A model generated the notes under the pieces. That model saw nothing but the letters and a program-made list of their open reading frames with translations, did not search any database and had not been told where the DNA came from. DNA of 64,000 nucleotides, taken from NCBI GenBank assembly GCA_003660235.1, contig QGON01000070.1, positions 62,001 to 126,000 of the forward strand, in the 5' to 3' direction. This document shows, piece by piece, positions 1-9,391 of the stretch. The first letter of the stretch is position 1. Every line of letters starts with the position of its first letter. Source of the stretch: a bacterium endosymbiont of Escarpia laminata (lineage in GTDB: Bacteria > Pseudomonadota > Gammaproteobacteria > Chromatiales > Chromatiaceae). The position numbers and the translations under genes are program-made.

Positions 1-59
1 ACTTTCGCAACCCCACCATCGAGTTTGATCCCGCCATGGCCCCCAAGGTAGATTGCCAT
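1..59 (-). CDS. possible 5' end of a gene running off the left edge
   Basis: On the minus strand an ATG at 57-59 opens a frame that stays open to the window edge and begins MAIYLGGHGGIKLDGG. A purine-rich AGGGAGAG lies further upstream than usual for a ribosome site. Too little is visible to name a family. The frame could be chance, since a short plus-strand frame is open over the same bases. The stretch from 60 to 352 holds no gene I can recognise. Confidence 0.22.
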   Translation of the reverse strand, partial: MAIYLGGHGGIKLDGGVAK

Positions 60-352
60 TCTTGGCGTTTCGCTCTCCCTCTCGTCGCGAACGACCCTCA
101 TTCAGCCTAAACCACACGATCATCCCTCAAGATACAAGTATAGGCAGCATAAACACTCTTTTCCCAAGCTCATTGAGCATCCCCTTTGTTGCCCCCTTAG
201 AACCACGAACAGTGGCTTCCTTTGGGTACAAAACATGGGTACACTAAGGATCACTTAACCGGCGTATCGGCTTTATAATTCAACGAGTTACAGGGTTTTA
301 CACCCTTCCTCTCTGGGACGCCATTTCTGAAAATTCCATAAGGCGATTTTCG

Positions 353-805
353 ATGACAAAAAAACGCATCAAAGCCCTCATCCTGTCAGTCCTGCTGCTG
401 ATGCTCTCCCACCCGGTCCAATCCGCCACGCTTGATGGGCGGGTCTTTGCCGTTCAGAGTGGCAACCAGATCACCATCTCCATGGAGAGCGGTAAATTCC
501 GGAACGTCATTCTCATGGGTGTCGCTGTGCCTGATACAGGCTCCAGCGCAGGCAGAAACGCCAAACGACAGCTGCACTCACTGCTTGCAGGTCAGGTCGT
601 GACCATCGAGTACCGAACCCTGACCCCGCGCGGCGTGATCATTGGAACTGTTTATCGCGGTGGGGCGGACATGAACCTGCGTTTGATTCAGTCGGGGTTG
701 GCGCGCGCAAAGAGTGAGAGGGGACTGGATCGCGAGATGCTCGACCGCTACCGGACTGCAGAGCAACAGGCCAGACAACGGCGTCTGGGACTCTGGCAGC
801 ACTGA
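353..805 (+). CDS. exported staphylococcal-nuclease-like (SNase/thermonuclease) protein
   Basis: The 150-residue product begins with a signal peptide (residues 1 to about 25, charged MTKKR then a Leu-rich core ending VQSA). The rest is one SNase-like OB-fold domain: a TLDGRVFAV first strand, a central basic segment with RGVIIGTVY, then the family signature G-D-MN-LI-SGLA (residues about 105-118) and a C-terminal RLGLWQH. The family cleaves nucleic acid at Ca2+-dependent active sites. The Asp/Arg/Glu set is only partly evident, so activity is uncertain. Domain and length fit a minimal periplasmic SNase. It stands alone, with a small gene convergent downstream. Confidence 0.75.
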   Translation: MTKKRIKALILSVLLLMLSHPVQSATLDGRVFAVQSGNQITISMESGKFRNVILMGVAVPDTGSSAGRNAKRQLHSLLAGQVVTIEYRTLTPRGVIIGTVYRGGADMNLRLIQSGLARAKSERGLDREMLDRYRTAEQQARQRRLGLWQH

Positions 806-812
806 ATTTTAG

Positions 813-842
813 CGTAGGAGTGGCGCTTCGCAGCAAGCTGCG
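813..842. repeat. REP-like palindromic repeat
   Basis: Eight bases after the nuclease stop, a GTAGGAGTGGCGCTTCG-type sequence is followed by a perfect CGCAGC-AA-GCTGCG inverted repeat. GTAGGAG-headed palindromes of this kind are dispersed intergenic repeats in many gammaproteobacteria. It lies between two convergent genes and may also act as a transcript-end hairpin. Confidence 0.4.
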
Positions 843-853
843 GGGAACTAAAC

Positions 854-1060
854 TTATTTCTCACTTCCTCTAAGCCGCCCAAGGGTCTCGGACAGCGCGA
901 CTTCAAGGGCTTTGTAAGCTTTCAGCTGGGCGGCCTGATAGTGTGTCGCCGGTGTTCCCACCAACTCCAGCCTCGCCTCAAAATAGGCGACATCAGCTTC
1001 CAGGGAGACCGGATTCAGGTCGATCCAGGATGATCTCTTTTTAGACTTCTTTTTCGCCAT
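854..1060 (-). CDS. small conserved basic protein of unknown function
   Basis: The 68-residue product has a lysine-rich start (MAKKKSKKR), a WIDLNPVSLEADVAYFEARLEL-type helical segment and a C-terminal amphipathic helix. There is no signal peptide, membrane segment or recognisable domain. A GAAGAG sequence just before the ATG is a fair ribosome site. The acidic/hydrophobic periodicity looks like a real small helical protein. It is convergent with the nuclease gene and divergent from sucA. Function unknown. Confidence 0.55.
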   Translation of the reverse strand: MAKKKSKKRSSWIDLNPVSLEADVAYFEARLELVGTPATHYQAAQLKAYKALEVALSETLGRLRGSEK

Positions 1061-1188
1061 ATCTCTTCATTCAGCCGTCGCCGTCGACCAACCCTGTCGA
1101 ATCTGATCCCTGTGCTAACATCCTATAACAATACAGAAGAAAACCAACACGACTTTGTGAAAATTTCTAACACTCTTTCGGTATAAGC

Positions 1189-4050
1189 ATGCCTGCGCTG
1201 CTGGATCTTTTAAAATCCTCCTCCGCCTACTACGGCGGCAATGCCGCATTTATTGAAGAACTCTACGAACGTTTTCTGCAGGATCCGAACAGTGTGCCGG
1301 AGGATTGGCGGCACCACTTTGATCTGTTGAAACAGTCATCCTCAGGTGAGGTGGCACACCGGCCCATCCAGGCGCATTTTCTGAGACTGGCCAGGGAGCG
1401 GCCCCTGGCAGGAAGATCCTCTCAGACATGTCTCTCCCCCGCCGCCGCTGAACAACAGGCCGCGGTGCTGCGTCTGATCAACGGTTACCGCGTGCGCGGC
1501 CATCAGAATGCCAATCTGGATCCTCTGCAACTGCGGGATCCGGTGTATGTGCCAGACCTGGATCCTGCCTTCCTCCAACTCGACAACATCGGAGACGAAA
1601 TCGTCTTCAACACAGGTTCCCTCGCCGCCCCTGAACGTTTGCCTTTCCGTAAAATCATCGACCTGCTGCAGCGGGTTTACTGCGGCAGCATCGGCGCTGA
1701 ATATATGCACATGACCGATACGCTACAGAAGCGGTGGATTCAGGAGCGCATCGAAAACCTCAACCATCAGTCATCCATACAGATCGATGACAAACTTTGG
1801 CTTTTGACGCTGCTGACTGCGGCTGAAGGGATCGAAAAGTATCTGCACTCCCGCTACGTCGGACAGAAAAGATTCTCCCTGGAGGGTGGCGAGAGTTTGA
1901 TCCCACTGCTGGACGAGCTGATCCAGCACGCCGGAAAAAATGGTGTTGGGGAGATGGTTATCGGCATGGCCCACCGTGGCCGCCTCAACGTTCTGACCAA
2001 CATCCTCGGCAAACCGCCCCAGGAGATCTTTGCCGAGTTCGAGGGCCGGGTCGAGGCCGACCTGCGGCACCGCTCCGGCGACGTCAAATACCACATGGGA
2101 TTCTCCACCGATATCGACACGCCTGGCGGTATCGTGCACGTCGCTCTCGGTTTCAACCCCTCCCATCTGGAGATCATCAACCCGGTCATCGAGGGTTCGG
2201 TTCGCGCCCGTCAGCGGCGGCGCAGCGACCATACCGGCGAACAGGTACTGCCGGTGCTGATCCACGGCGATTCCGCTTTTGCCGGCCAGGGGGTGGTGAT
2301 GGAGACCCTCAATCTCTCCCAGACCCGAGGTTTCACCACCGGCGGCACGGTCCATATCATCATCAACAATCAGATCGGCTTTACCACCAGCAATCCACTG
2401 GATACCCGCTCAACCACCTACTGTACCGATGTGGCGAAGATGGTTCAGGCACCTATCTTTCACGTCAATGGCGACGATCCGGAGGCAGTGCTGTTTGTCA
2501 CACGCCTCGCCCTCGATTTCCGTTTCCGTTTCAGCAAGGACGTCCTGATCGACATGGTCTGCTACCGCCGCCACGGCCATAACGAGGCGGACGAACCCTC
2601 GGTGACCCAACCGGAGATGTACAAAAAAATCCGCCGCCATCCCGCCGTGCGGGCCCGCTATGCGGAACACCTGATCGCCGACTCCGTCATAACACCGGAA
2701 CAGGCACTAGCCATGGTGGAGAACTACCGCAGCTCTCTGGAACAGGGCCGTGTGGTCTCACGGCCAGTAATCTGCGCCCTGAAAAATATCTTTCATGTGG
2801 ACTGGCGCCCATTTGGCAAAACCGATTGGGACCACCCCACCAAGACACGCATTTCGCCTGAGTGTTTTAGAAACCTCTCCGAGCAACTGCTGCAGATCCC
2901 TGGAGATTTTGAATTGCACCCCAGACTGGAGAAGATCTGGGGGGAACGGCGACGTATGGCCAGTGGCGATCAGCTCGTCGATTGGGGCTTTGGCGAAACC
3001 CTCGCCTACGCCTCACTGCTCACCGAGGGCTGCCCAGTCCGTCTCTCAGGGCAGGATGCAGGGCGCGGCACCTTCTTCCACCGTCATGCCGCGCTGCACA
3101 ATCAGGTCAACGGCAAACCCTATATCCCCTTGCAAAACCTGCAGGAGAATCAGGCCAACTTTCTCGTCATCGACTCCCTGCTCTCCGAAGAGGCCGTGCT
3201 GGGGTACGAATACGGTTACGCCAGCGCCGAACCCAATGCACTCACCCTCTGGGAAGCGCAATTCGGCGACTTTGCCAACGGCGCCCAAGTCGTCATAGAC
3301 CAGTTCATCTCATCCGCCGGTGAAAAATGGGGACTGATGTGCGGACTGGTGATGCTGCTGCCACACGGCTATGAAGGCCAGGGGGCGGAACACTCTTCCG
3401 CCCGGCTCGAACGCTATCTGCAACTCTGCGCCAACCACAACATCCAGGTCTGTGTACCCACCACTCCCGCCCAGGTCTTCCATATGCTGCGGCGGCAGAT
3501 CCTGCGCCCTCTGCGCCGGCCACTGATCGTTTTGACGCCCAAGAGCCTGTTGCGTCACCGTCTGGCAACCTCTCCCATTCAGGCCTTCACCGAGGGCCGT
3601 TTCGAACCGGTCATCGGTGAGGCCGACAAGTTGAAACCCGATGAGGTGGTCCGCATCGTGATGTGCAGCGGCAAGGTCTACTATGAGCTGCTGGAGGCAC
3701 GCCGCACCCGTTCATTGGGAGACGTGGCCATCGTTCGTATCGAACAGCTCTATCCGTTTCCGCTTGAGTATTTCAACAAGGCTATCGCCCCCTTCCCCCA
3801 AGCCAGGGACCTCATCTGGTGTCAGGAAGAGCCGCAGAACCAAGGCGCATGGGACCAGATAAAACACCGTTTCCGCACCCATCTTCAGGCGGGAAAGAGA
3901 CTCTATTACGTAGGCCGTGAAACAGCAGCGGCACCAGCCGTCGGCTATCGTCCCCTGCATATAAAACAGCAGGAGACCCTGATTGATGAGGCACTCAGCG
4001 GCAGGATCAATCCAGACATGAACCAGAGGAGCCTGTCTAACCTGGGTTGA
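1189..4050 (+). CDS. sucA: 2-oxoglutarate dehydrogenase E1 component
   Basis: This is the thiamin-diphosphate E1 subunit of the 2-oxoglutarate dehydrogenase complex, which decarboxylates 2-oxoglutarate and passes the succinyl group to the lipoyl arm of E2 in the TCA cycle. At 953 residues it has full family length. It starts with the E1 N-terminal peptide (SSSAYYGGNAAFIEELYERF). Residues about 253-270 carry GMAHRGRLNVL, and further on come GDSAFAGQGVV and INNQIGFTT, all typical of E1o. The C-terminal half has the transketolase-type domain with SEEAVLGYEYGYA. No strong ribosome site precedes the ATG. The E2 gene follows after 63 bases. No dihydrolipoamide dehydrogenase gene is adjacent. Confidence 0.97.
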   Translation: MPALLDLLKSSSAYYGGNAAFIEELYERFLQDPNSVPEDWRHHFDLLKQSSSGEVAHRPIQAHFLRLARERPLAGRSSQTCLSPAAAEQQAAVLRLINGYRVRGHQNANLDPLQLRDPVYVPDLDPAFLQLDNIGDEIVFNTGSLAAPERLPFRKIIDLLQRVYCGSIGAEYMHMTDTLQKRWIQERIENLNHQSSIQIDDKLWLLTLLTAAEGIEKYLHSRYVGQKRFSLEGGESLIPLLDELIQHAGKNGVGEMVIGMAHRGRLNVLTNILGKPPQEIFAEFEGRVEADLRHRSGDVKYHMGFSTDIDTPGGIVHVALGFNPSHLEIINPVIEGSVRARQRRRSDHTGEQVLPVLIHGDSAFAGQGVVMETLNLSQTRGFTTGGTVHIIINNQIGFTTSNPLDTRSTTYCTDVAKMVQAPIFHVNGDDPEAVLFVTRLALDFRFRFSKDVLIDMVCYRRHGHNEADEPSVTQPEMYKKIRRHPAVRARYAEHLIADSVITPEQALAMVENYRSSLEQGRVVSRPVICALKNIFHVDWRPFGKTDWDHPTKTRISPECFRNLSEQLLQIPGDFELHPRLEKIWGERRRMASGDQLVDWGFGETLAYASLLTEGCPVRLSGQDAGRGTFFHRHAALHNQVNGKPYIPLQNLQENQANFLVIDSLLSEEAVLGYEYGYASAEPNALTLWEAQFGDFANGAQVVIDQFISSAGEKWGLMCGLVMLLPHGYEGQGAEHSSARLERYLQLCANHNIQVCVPTTPAQVFHMLRRQILRPLRRPLIVLTPKSLLRHRLATSPIQAFTEGRFEPVIGEADKLKPDEVVRIVMCSGKVYYELLEARRTRSLGDVAIVRIEQLYPFPLEYFNKAIAPFPQARDLIWCQEEPQNQGAWDQIKHRFRTHLQAGKRLYYVGRETAAAPAVGYRPLHIKQQETLIDEALSGRINPDMNQRSLSNLG

Positions 4051-4113
4051 GCTGCGGACCTGCAATTGCCGCAAGTTTTCTCGCCCCATGACAACGACGG
4101 AAACAGACAACCG

Positions 4114-5304
4114 ATGAGCATAGAACTTCGCGTACCCGAACTCCCGGAGTCAGTGGCGGATGCCACTATCCTGACCTGGCACAAAAAAGCCGGTGACCGC
4201 GTCAGCAGAGACGAAACCCTGCTCGACCTGGAGACCGACAAGGTGGTGCTCGAAGTGCCGGCACCACAAGATGGCATATTGAAAGAGATCCGCTTCAATG
4301 CCGGCGACACCGTACAGACGGATGATGTGCTGGGTATCGTGGAAGCTGGTGCAGCCCCCCCTGTCGGGAAAGACGAGACCGAATCGAAAGCAGAACCGAT
4401 GCCGGTGCTGACACCCGCGGTACGCCGCCTGGTCAAGGAGAACGGGATCGACCCAAGCCTTATCAAAGGCAGCGGCAAGAACGGCCGTATCCTCAAGGTC
4501 GATGTGGAGGCATATATTCGGGAGCTGACTCCCCCACCGGCGACGGAAAATAAAAAACCACTGCCGCAACCCTCTGCGCCACTTCTCTCCATTCTCAGCG
4601 GAGAGCGCCCGGAACAGCGGGCGCCCATGACCCGTCTGCGGAAAAGGGTGGCGGAACGCCTGCTGCAGGCTCAGCAGAGTGCAGCCATCCTCACCACCTT
4701 CAACGAAGTCGATCTGCACGAGATAAAACTGCTGCGCAGTCAATACCGCGAAACCTTTGAAGCACAGTACGATGTGCGGCTCGGCTATATGTCCTTCTTC
4801 GTCAAGGCATCTGTCGAGGCACTCAAACGTTTTCCGGTAGTCAACGCTTCAGTGGATGAAAACGACATCATCTACCACGGCTACTTCGACATCGGCATTG
4901 CGGTCTCTTCACCCCGCGGCCTGGTGGTGCCGATACTGCGGGACGCCGATCAACTCAGTTTTGCCGAAATAGAGCAACAGATCCGCCACTTTGGTGAGCA
5001 AGCGATGGACGGAACCCTGAGTTACGAAGCACTCACCGGCGGAACATTCTCCATCACCAACGGCGGCGTTTTCGGCTCCATGCTCTCCACACCAATCATC
5101 AATCCCCCCCAAAGCGCAATCCTGGGAATGCATGCCATTCAGGATAGGCCGGTTGTGGAAAACGGCGAAATCGTCATCCGCCCCATGATGTATCTCGCGC
5201 TCTCCTACGACCACAGAATCATCGACGGTAAGGATGCCGTGCAGTTTTTGCTCAATATCAAAGAGAATCTGGAGGAGCCGGCGCGGCTGATGTTGCAGGT
5301 GTAG
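4114..5304 (+). CDS. sucB: dihydrolipoamide succinyltransferase (2-oxoglutarate dehydrogenase E2)
   Basis: The E2 core of 2-oxoglutarate dehydrogenase transfers the succinyl group from the lipoyl arm to CoA. It has one N-terminal lipoyl domain with the modified lysine in [11 protein letters not shown] (about residue 43), a peripheral-subunit-binding domain ([15 protein letters not shown], about residues 93-130), a proline-rich linker, and the catalytic domain with the [12 protein letters not shown] His/Asp signature near the C-terminus. The frame is open further upstream, but [13 protein letters not shown] is the usual family start, so ATG 4114 is preferred over 4066. It is transcribed with sucA. 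Confidence 0.96.
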   Translation: MSIELRVPELPESVADATILTWHKKAGDRVSRDETLLDLETDKVVLEVPAPQDGILKEIRFNAGDTVQTDDVLGIVEAGAAPPVGKDETESKAEPMPVLTPAVRRLVKENGIDPSLIKGSGKNGRILKVDVEAYIRELTPPPATENKKPLPQPSAPLLSILSGERPEQRAPMTRLRKRVAERLLQAQQSAAILTTFNEVDLHEIKLLRSQYRETFEAQYDVRLGYMSFFVKASVEALKRFPVVNASVDENDIIYHGYFDIGIAVSSPRGLVVPILRDADQLSFAEIEQQIRHFGEQAMDGTLSYEALTGGTFSITNGGVFGSMLSTPIINPPQSAILGMHAIQDRPVVENGEIVIRPMMYLALSYDHRIIDGKDAVQFLLNIKENLEEPARLMLQV

Positions 5305-5401
5305 ATGATCTCCCAGCCGAACAGGGATGCAAGTACAGGCGCTCTGATGTACCTTACTCTGACAAGCAACTATCCCAATCAATCAAAATGGGGCTCTATC
5401 C

Positions 5402-6925
5402 ATGACGCTGATCCGCCAGGATGACTTTATCGACAGCATCGCTGATGCCCTGCAGTTCATCTCCTACTACCACCCGGCAGACTTCCTCAAGGCAATGGGT
5501 AAAGCCTGGGAACGGGAACAGTCTCCCGCCGCCAAGGACGCGATGGCGCAGATCCTGGTCAACTCCCGCATGTGCGCCGAAGGAAAGCGTCCCATCTGCC
5601 AGGATACCGGCATGGTGGTGGTGTTTCTTAAAGTGGGAATGGATGTTCGCTGGGATAGCAGCATGTCCATCACTGAAATGGTTGATGAGGGCGTTCGCCG
5701 CGCCTACTCTCATCCCGACAACATATTGCGGGCCTCAATGGTAACCGACCCCGCCGGGGCACGCCTCAACACCAAAGACAACACCCCCGCCATCGTGCAT
5801 ACCGAACTGGTTCCCGGTGACGGCGTCGAGGTCAAGATTGCCTCCAAGGGCGGCGGCTCTGAAAACAAGACCCGTTTCGCCATCCTCAACCCATCGGCTT
5901 CACTGGTGGAGTGGGTATTGGAACAGATCCCGCAAATGGGCGCTGGCTGGTGCCCTCCCGGCATGCTGGGTATAGGTATCGGGGGCTCCGCCGAAAAGGC
6001 CATGCTGATGGCGAAAGAGTCGTTGATGGGACCGATCGACATCCACGAACTCAAGGCCCGCGGCGCAACAAACACCGTCGAATCCCTGCGACTGGAGCTT
6101 TACGAAAAGATCAATGCATTGGGTATCGGCGCTCAGGGACTGGGTGGGCTGACCACTGTGCTCGACGTCAAGATCAGCGACTTTCCCACCCACGCCACTT
6201 CCCTGCCCGTGGCGATCATCCCCAACTGCGCCGCCACACGTCATGCGGAGTTTACCCTGGATGGCTCCGGCCCCGCCGTTCTCACTCCGCCTCAACCGGA
6301 CGATTGGCCCGACGTCACCTGGGAGGCCTCGGACGACGCCCGGCGCGTCGACCTGAACAGCCTCACCAAAGAGGATATTGCAGCCTGGCAACCCGGAGAT
6401 CGCATTCTTCTGTCGGGTAAGTTGTTGACCGGCCGGGACGCCGCGCATAAACGCATTGCCAATCTGCTGCAAAAAGGCGAACCCATGCCCGAAGGCGTCG
6501 ACTTTCACAACCGTTTCATCTACTACGTCGGCCCAGTGGACCCTGTGCGTGACGAAGTGGTCGGACCAGCGGGTCCCACCACCGCCAGCCGCATGGACAA
6601 GTTCAGCGAGATGATGCTGAGCCAAATGGGCCTTATCGGCATGGTTGGCAAGTCTGAGCGTGGCCCCAGTGGTATCGAGGCGATCAAACGCCACAAGGCG
6701 GTCTATCTGATGGCCGTTGGTGGAGCGGCCTATCTCGTCTCCAAGGCAATACGCGCCTCCCGCATCATTGCCTTTGAAGAGCTGGGTATGGAGGCAATCC
6801 GAGAGTTCGAGGTTGTCGACTTTCCGGTTACCGTCGCCGTAGATAGCCTGGGCAACTCAGTACACGAGACCGGCCCGGCCGAGTGGCGCAGCCGAATCGC
6901 TGATATCCCTGTTATTATCGAATGA
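5402..6925 (+). CDS. class I (iron-sulphur) fumarate hydratase
   Basis: The 507-residue product is an oxygen-sensitive class I fumarase interconverting fumarate and malate. Three cysteines placed as in the family bind the catalytic 4Fe-4S cluster: Cys66 in ICQDTG, Cys184 in WCPPGMLGIGIGG and Cys276 in PNCAATRH. The alpha and beta domains are joined in one chain, as in FumA/FumB, and the length is standard. A GGGG tract lies just before the ATG. The gene is 97 bases after sucB, so it probably shares the sucAB transcript, a grouping of consecutive TCA steps. Which fum paralogue this is cannot be decided from one genome window. Confidence 0.93.
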   Translation: MTLIRQDDFIDSIADALQFISYYHPADFLKAMGKAWEREQSPAAKDAMAQILVNSRMCAEGKRPICQDTGMVVVFLKVGMDVRWDSSMSITEMVDEGVRRAYSHPDNILRASMVTDPAGARLNTKDNTPAIVHTELVPGDGVEVKIASKGGGSENKTRFAILNPSASLVEWVLEQIPQMGAGWCPPGMLGIGIGGSAEKAMLMAKESLMGPIDIHELKARGATNTVESLRLELYEKINALGIGAQGLGGLTTVLDVKISDFPTHATSLPVAIIPNCAATRHAEFTLDGSGPAVLTPPQPDDWPDVTWEASDDARRVDLNSLTKEDIAAWQPGDRILLSGKLLTGRDAAHKRIANLLQKGEPMPEGVDFHNRFIYYVGPVDPVRDEVVGPAGPTTASRMDKFSEMMLSQMGLIGMVGKSERGPSGIEAIKRHKAVYLMAVGGAAYLVSKAIRASRIIAFEELGMEAIREFEVVDFPVTVAVDSLGNSVHETGPAEWRSRIADIPVIIE

Positions 6926-6957
6926 CAGGTGTCATATACTAAGGAGAACGTTGGGTA

Positions 6958-7051
6958 GTCGACATCCCCAAATGAGGGACGCCGAATATACATCCCTGTA
7001 GGCTTGACGGCGGCGTCTATGCCGCCGGCACCCTCATTTGTGTATGTCGCC
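6958..7051. repeat. 94-bp imperfect palindromic element with inner hairpin
   Basis: Outer arms of 21 bases (6958-6978 and 7031-7051) are inverted with about four mismatches and contain AAATGAGGG/CCCTCATTT. Inside is a perfect GGCGGC-gtctat-GCCGCC hairpin (7009-7026). The nested structure between fumarase and ppk2 looks like a dispersed short palindromic element or MITE, and could also end the sucAB-fum transcript. There is no T-run and no coding frame. Confidence 0.55.
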
Positions 7052-7170
7052 TATCCTATGAACTATTTAGTCATTCGTTTGAGCCATATCATCAAACAAC
7101 ATTTGCCCAAGCGTTAGAATGGCGGGTTCAGCGCTAAAAATAACTTTACACCTTTATGGAGGATTTCGCC

Positions 7171-7986
7171 GTGGCAACAGAAAAAAAAGCAAAACCCACC
7201 AAACCGAAAAAGATAAGAAACGACGTCTACGAAAAAGAGCTTTTCAGACTTCAACTTGAACTGGTCAAGCTGCAGGAGTGGATCAAATTCTCCGGACTCA
7301 AGGTCGTGGTAATCTTTGAGGGCCGCGACGCTGCAGGCAAAGGGGGCGTCATCAAGCGCATTAACCAACACCTGAACCCCCGCATCAGCCGTGTCGTTGC
7401 CCTACCGGCACCCACCGAGCGCGAAACCACACAGTGGTATTTCCAACGCTATGTGCCACACTTGCCGGCGGCGGGAGAGATGGTGCTGTTCGACCGCAGC
7501 TGGTACAACCGCGCCGGCGTTGAGCGGGTCATGGGATTCTGCAGCGAGGAGGAGTATCACGAATTCCTCCGCTCCTGCCCGGAGTTCGAACGCATGCTGG
7601 TGCGCTCCGGCATCATCGTACTCAAATACTGGTTCTCGGTAGCCGATGAAGAGCAGGAGCGCCGTTTCCAGAGCCGTCTGGAAGAGCCTCACAAGCGCTG
7701 GAAACTGAGTCCGATGGATCTGGAGTCACGCAAACGCTGGGTTGAATACTCAAAGGCGAAGGACACCATGTTCGCCCATACCGATATCAAACAGGCACCT
7801 TGGTATGTGGTCAACTCAGACATCAAGAAGCATGCCCGGCTCAACTGCATCTCCCACCTGTTGAGCATGATCCCCTATGAGGATCTGACCCCAGAGCTGA
7901 TCGTGTTGCCGGAACGCGTTGACAGCCGGGGATATATCCGGCCACCGCTGTCCGACCAGACCTTCGTACCCAACATCTGTATATGA
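7171..7986 (+). CDS. ppk2: polyphosphate kinase 2 (PPK2 family)
   Basis: PPK2 enzymes use polyphosphate to phosphorylate nucleotides (or the reverse). The protein has the P-loop-type Walker A FEGRDAAGKGG (about residues 49-59), the LFDRSWYNRAGVE Walker B/lid region (about 105-118), a basic RRFQSRLEEPHKRWKLS segment and the conserved APWYVV near the end. One PPK2 domain of about 270 residues is the usual single-domain form. The start is decided by the ribosome site: GGAGG at 7158-7162 lies eight bases before GTG 7171, while the ATG at 7156 is part of that site. The stop overlaps the start of the truncated acuI by four bases (ATGA). Confidence 0.93.
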   Translation: MATEKKAKPTKPKKIRNDVYEKELFRLQLELVKLQEWIKFSGLKVVVIFEGRDAAGKGGVIKRINQHLNPRISRVVALPAPTERETTQWYFQRYVPHLPAAGEMVLFDRSWYNRAGVERVMGFCSEEEYHEFLRSCPEFERMLVRSGIIVLKYWFSVADEEQERRFQSRLEEPHKRWKLSPMDLESRKRWVEYSKAKDTMFAHTDIKQAPWYVVNSDIKKHARLNCISHLLSMIPYEDLTPELIVLPERVDSRGYIRPPLSDQTFVPNICI

Positions 7987-8555
7987 GCTATAGAGCCTTC
8001 CGCATCCATCGCAGCGAGACCGGAGAGCACTCCGCTGCGATGGAACAGCGGGAACTGACCGATCCAGCGGAAGGCGAGATCCTCATCCGCACCCGTTTCT
8101 CCAGCGTCAACTACAAGGACGCATTGGCGGGAACGGGAAATGGAAAGATCCTGCGTGATTTCCCCCTCACCGGAGGCATCGACAGTTGCGGCGACGTGGT
8201 TCAGTCCCATGACGCCCGATTCAAAGAGGGTGATCAGGTCATTGTCACCGGCTACGGTCTCTCTTTTACTCACGACGGTGGATACGCCGAATACCTCCGG
8301 GTTCCCGCCGACTGGGCAGTGCCGTTGCCGGATAATCTTGGCCCCTATCAGGCCATGGCCATCGGCACCGCCGGATTTACCGCCGCACTGGCCCTGCACC
8401 GCATGGAGAGCAACGGGCAGCAACCGGGGATGGGACCCATCCTGGTCACAGGGGCAACCGGCGGGGTGGGCAGTCTTGCGGTCAATCTGTTCCACGGCGC
8501 CGGTTCCGCTACACTTGGACCGGCCTGCGGTGGGCAATCAAGCGTTATGAGATGA
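7983..8555 (+). pseudogene. acuI: 3'-truncated acrylyl-CoA reductase / YhdH-type quinone oxidoreductase
   Basis: The N-terminal GroES-like domain of the AcuI/YhdH medium-chain reductase is intact (SSVNYKDALAGTG, GGIDSCGDVV, DGGYAEYLRVP). The nucleotide-binding domain begins correctly with ILVTGATGGVGSLAV at about residues 157-171. About 15-20 residues later homology stops and the frame ends at residue 190, against about 330 for the family. The missing part holds most of the NADPH site. The next gene converges directly on the break, so a deletion joining two loci near 8500 is likely. It overlaps ppk2 (ATGA). A working truncated protein is improbable. Confidence 0.8.
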
Positions 8556-9359
8556 ATAGACCTTTTTTTCTCCGCTGGCCGGAGAGATGAAACTCAGGTA
8601 GCTCGCCTTCAACCATAGATCCTCTTCCGGCTGCGCCTTACCATACAGCCGGTCACCAACCACCGGAAATCCAATCGCTGCAAGATGGCGGCGAATCTGG
8701 TGCTTACGGCCGGTTTCGATAGCGACATCCAACAACGACCGACCTGTCTCGGGGTCGAATTCCAGTCGGTTGACCCGGCTGATGGCCGCGCGGCCGTCCA
8801 ACTCCTGGTCGATCAGATAAGGCTTGGGCTTGGTGGGAAACTTTCCTTCCACCAACACCTGGTAACGCTTCTCCACCACCCTTTCGTGGAACAGTTCGGC
8901 CAGTGCGGCCGCCATTTTTTTCGTATGCGCAACCAAAATCAGTCCGGCAGCGGCGCGATCGAGACGGTGAACCAGAAAGGCGGTACGTTCAGGCTGCAGA
9001 TGCTGTTCTGCCCAGCGGGTGATCGAACAGTGGTCACCCCACTTGGATCCATGCGACAGCATCCCGGCAGGCTTGTTCCAGACGGAGTAACCCTGTTCAT
9101 CCGCAACCAGCTCTGCCACCAGCGGTTCCTGGTTCATTACCTTTTCATCGTAGTAGAGGTGCAGCTGATCCCCAGGGCTCAGCACCTTGGAAGCACGGCG
9201 CAGGCGCTGGGTATGCTTGCCGTGGGTCAGCCAGACGGCTCCCTTCTGCATAACCTGTTTGATCCGGGTGCGGGTGAATCCCGTTTCGCTACAGAGCAGA
9301 TCCACCGGCGCTCTCTGATACGCCGTTACATCGATATGACACTCAAAAGGGGATTCCAT
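8538..9359 (-). CDS. RluA-family pseudouridine synthase
   Basis: The 273-residue product has an N-terminal S4-like RNA-binding region (RTRIKQVMQKGAVWL) and the RluA catalytic domain: VWNKPAGMLSHGS, then HRLDRAAAGLILVA with the catalytic Asp at about residue 155, and a C-terminal GRKHQIRRHLAAIGFPVVGDRLYG. It isomerises uridine in rRNA or tRNA; the exact target cannot be read from sequence. Its 3' end abuts the break in acuI. purT lies upstream on the same strand after 32 bases. Confidence 0.9.
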   Translation of the reverse strand: MESPFECHIDVTAYQRAPVDLLCSETGFTRTRIKQVMQKGAVWLTHGKHTQRLRRASKVLSPGDQLHLYYDEKVMNQEPLVAELVADEQGYSVWNKPAGMLSHGSKWGDHCSITRWAEQHLQPERTAFLVHRLDRAAAGLILVAHTKKMAAALAELFHERVVEKRYQVLVEGKFPTKPKPYLIDQELDGRAAISRVNRLEFDPETGRSLLDVAIETGRKHQIRRHLAAIGFPVVGDRLYGKAQPEEDLWLKASYLSFISPASGEKKVYSSHNA

Positions 9360-9391
9360 ATGGTTACTTCTTCAATGTGAGCTGGACAGGT

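Noticed and set aside
53-247. 64-residue plus-strand frame at the left edge
   Set aside because: Ser/Arg/Pro-rich with no domain and no ribosome site; the short minus-strand start at 59 is at least as likely.
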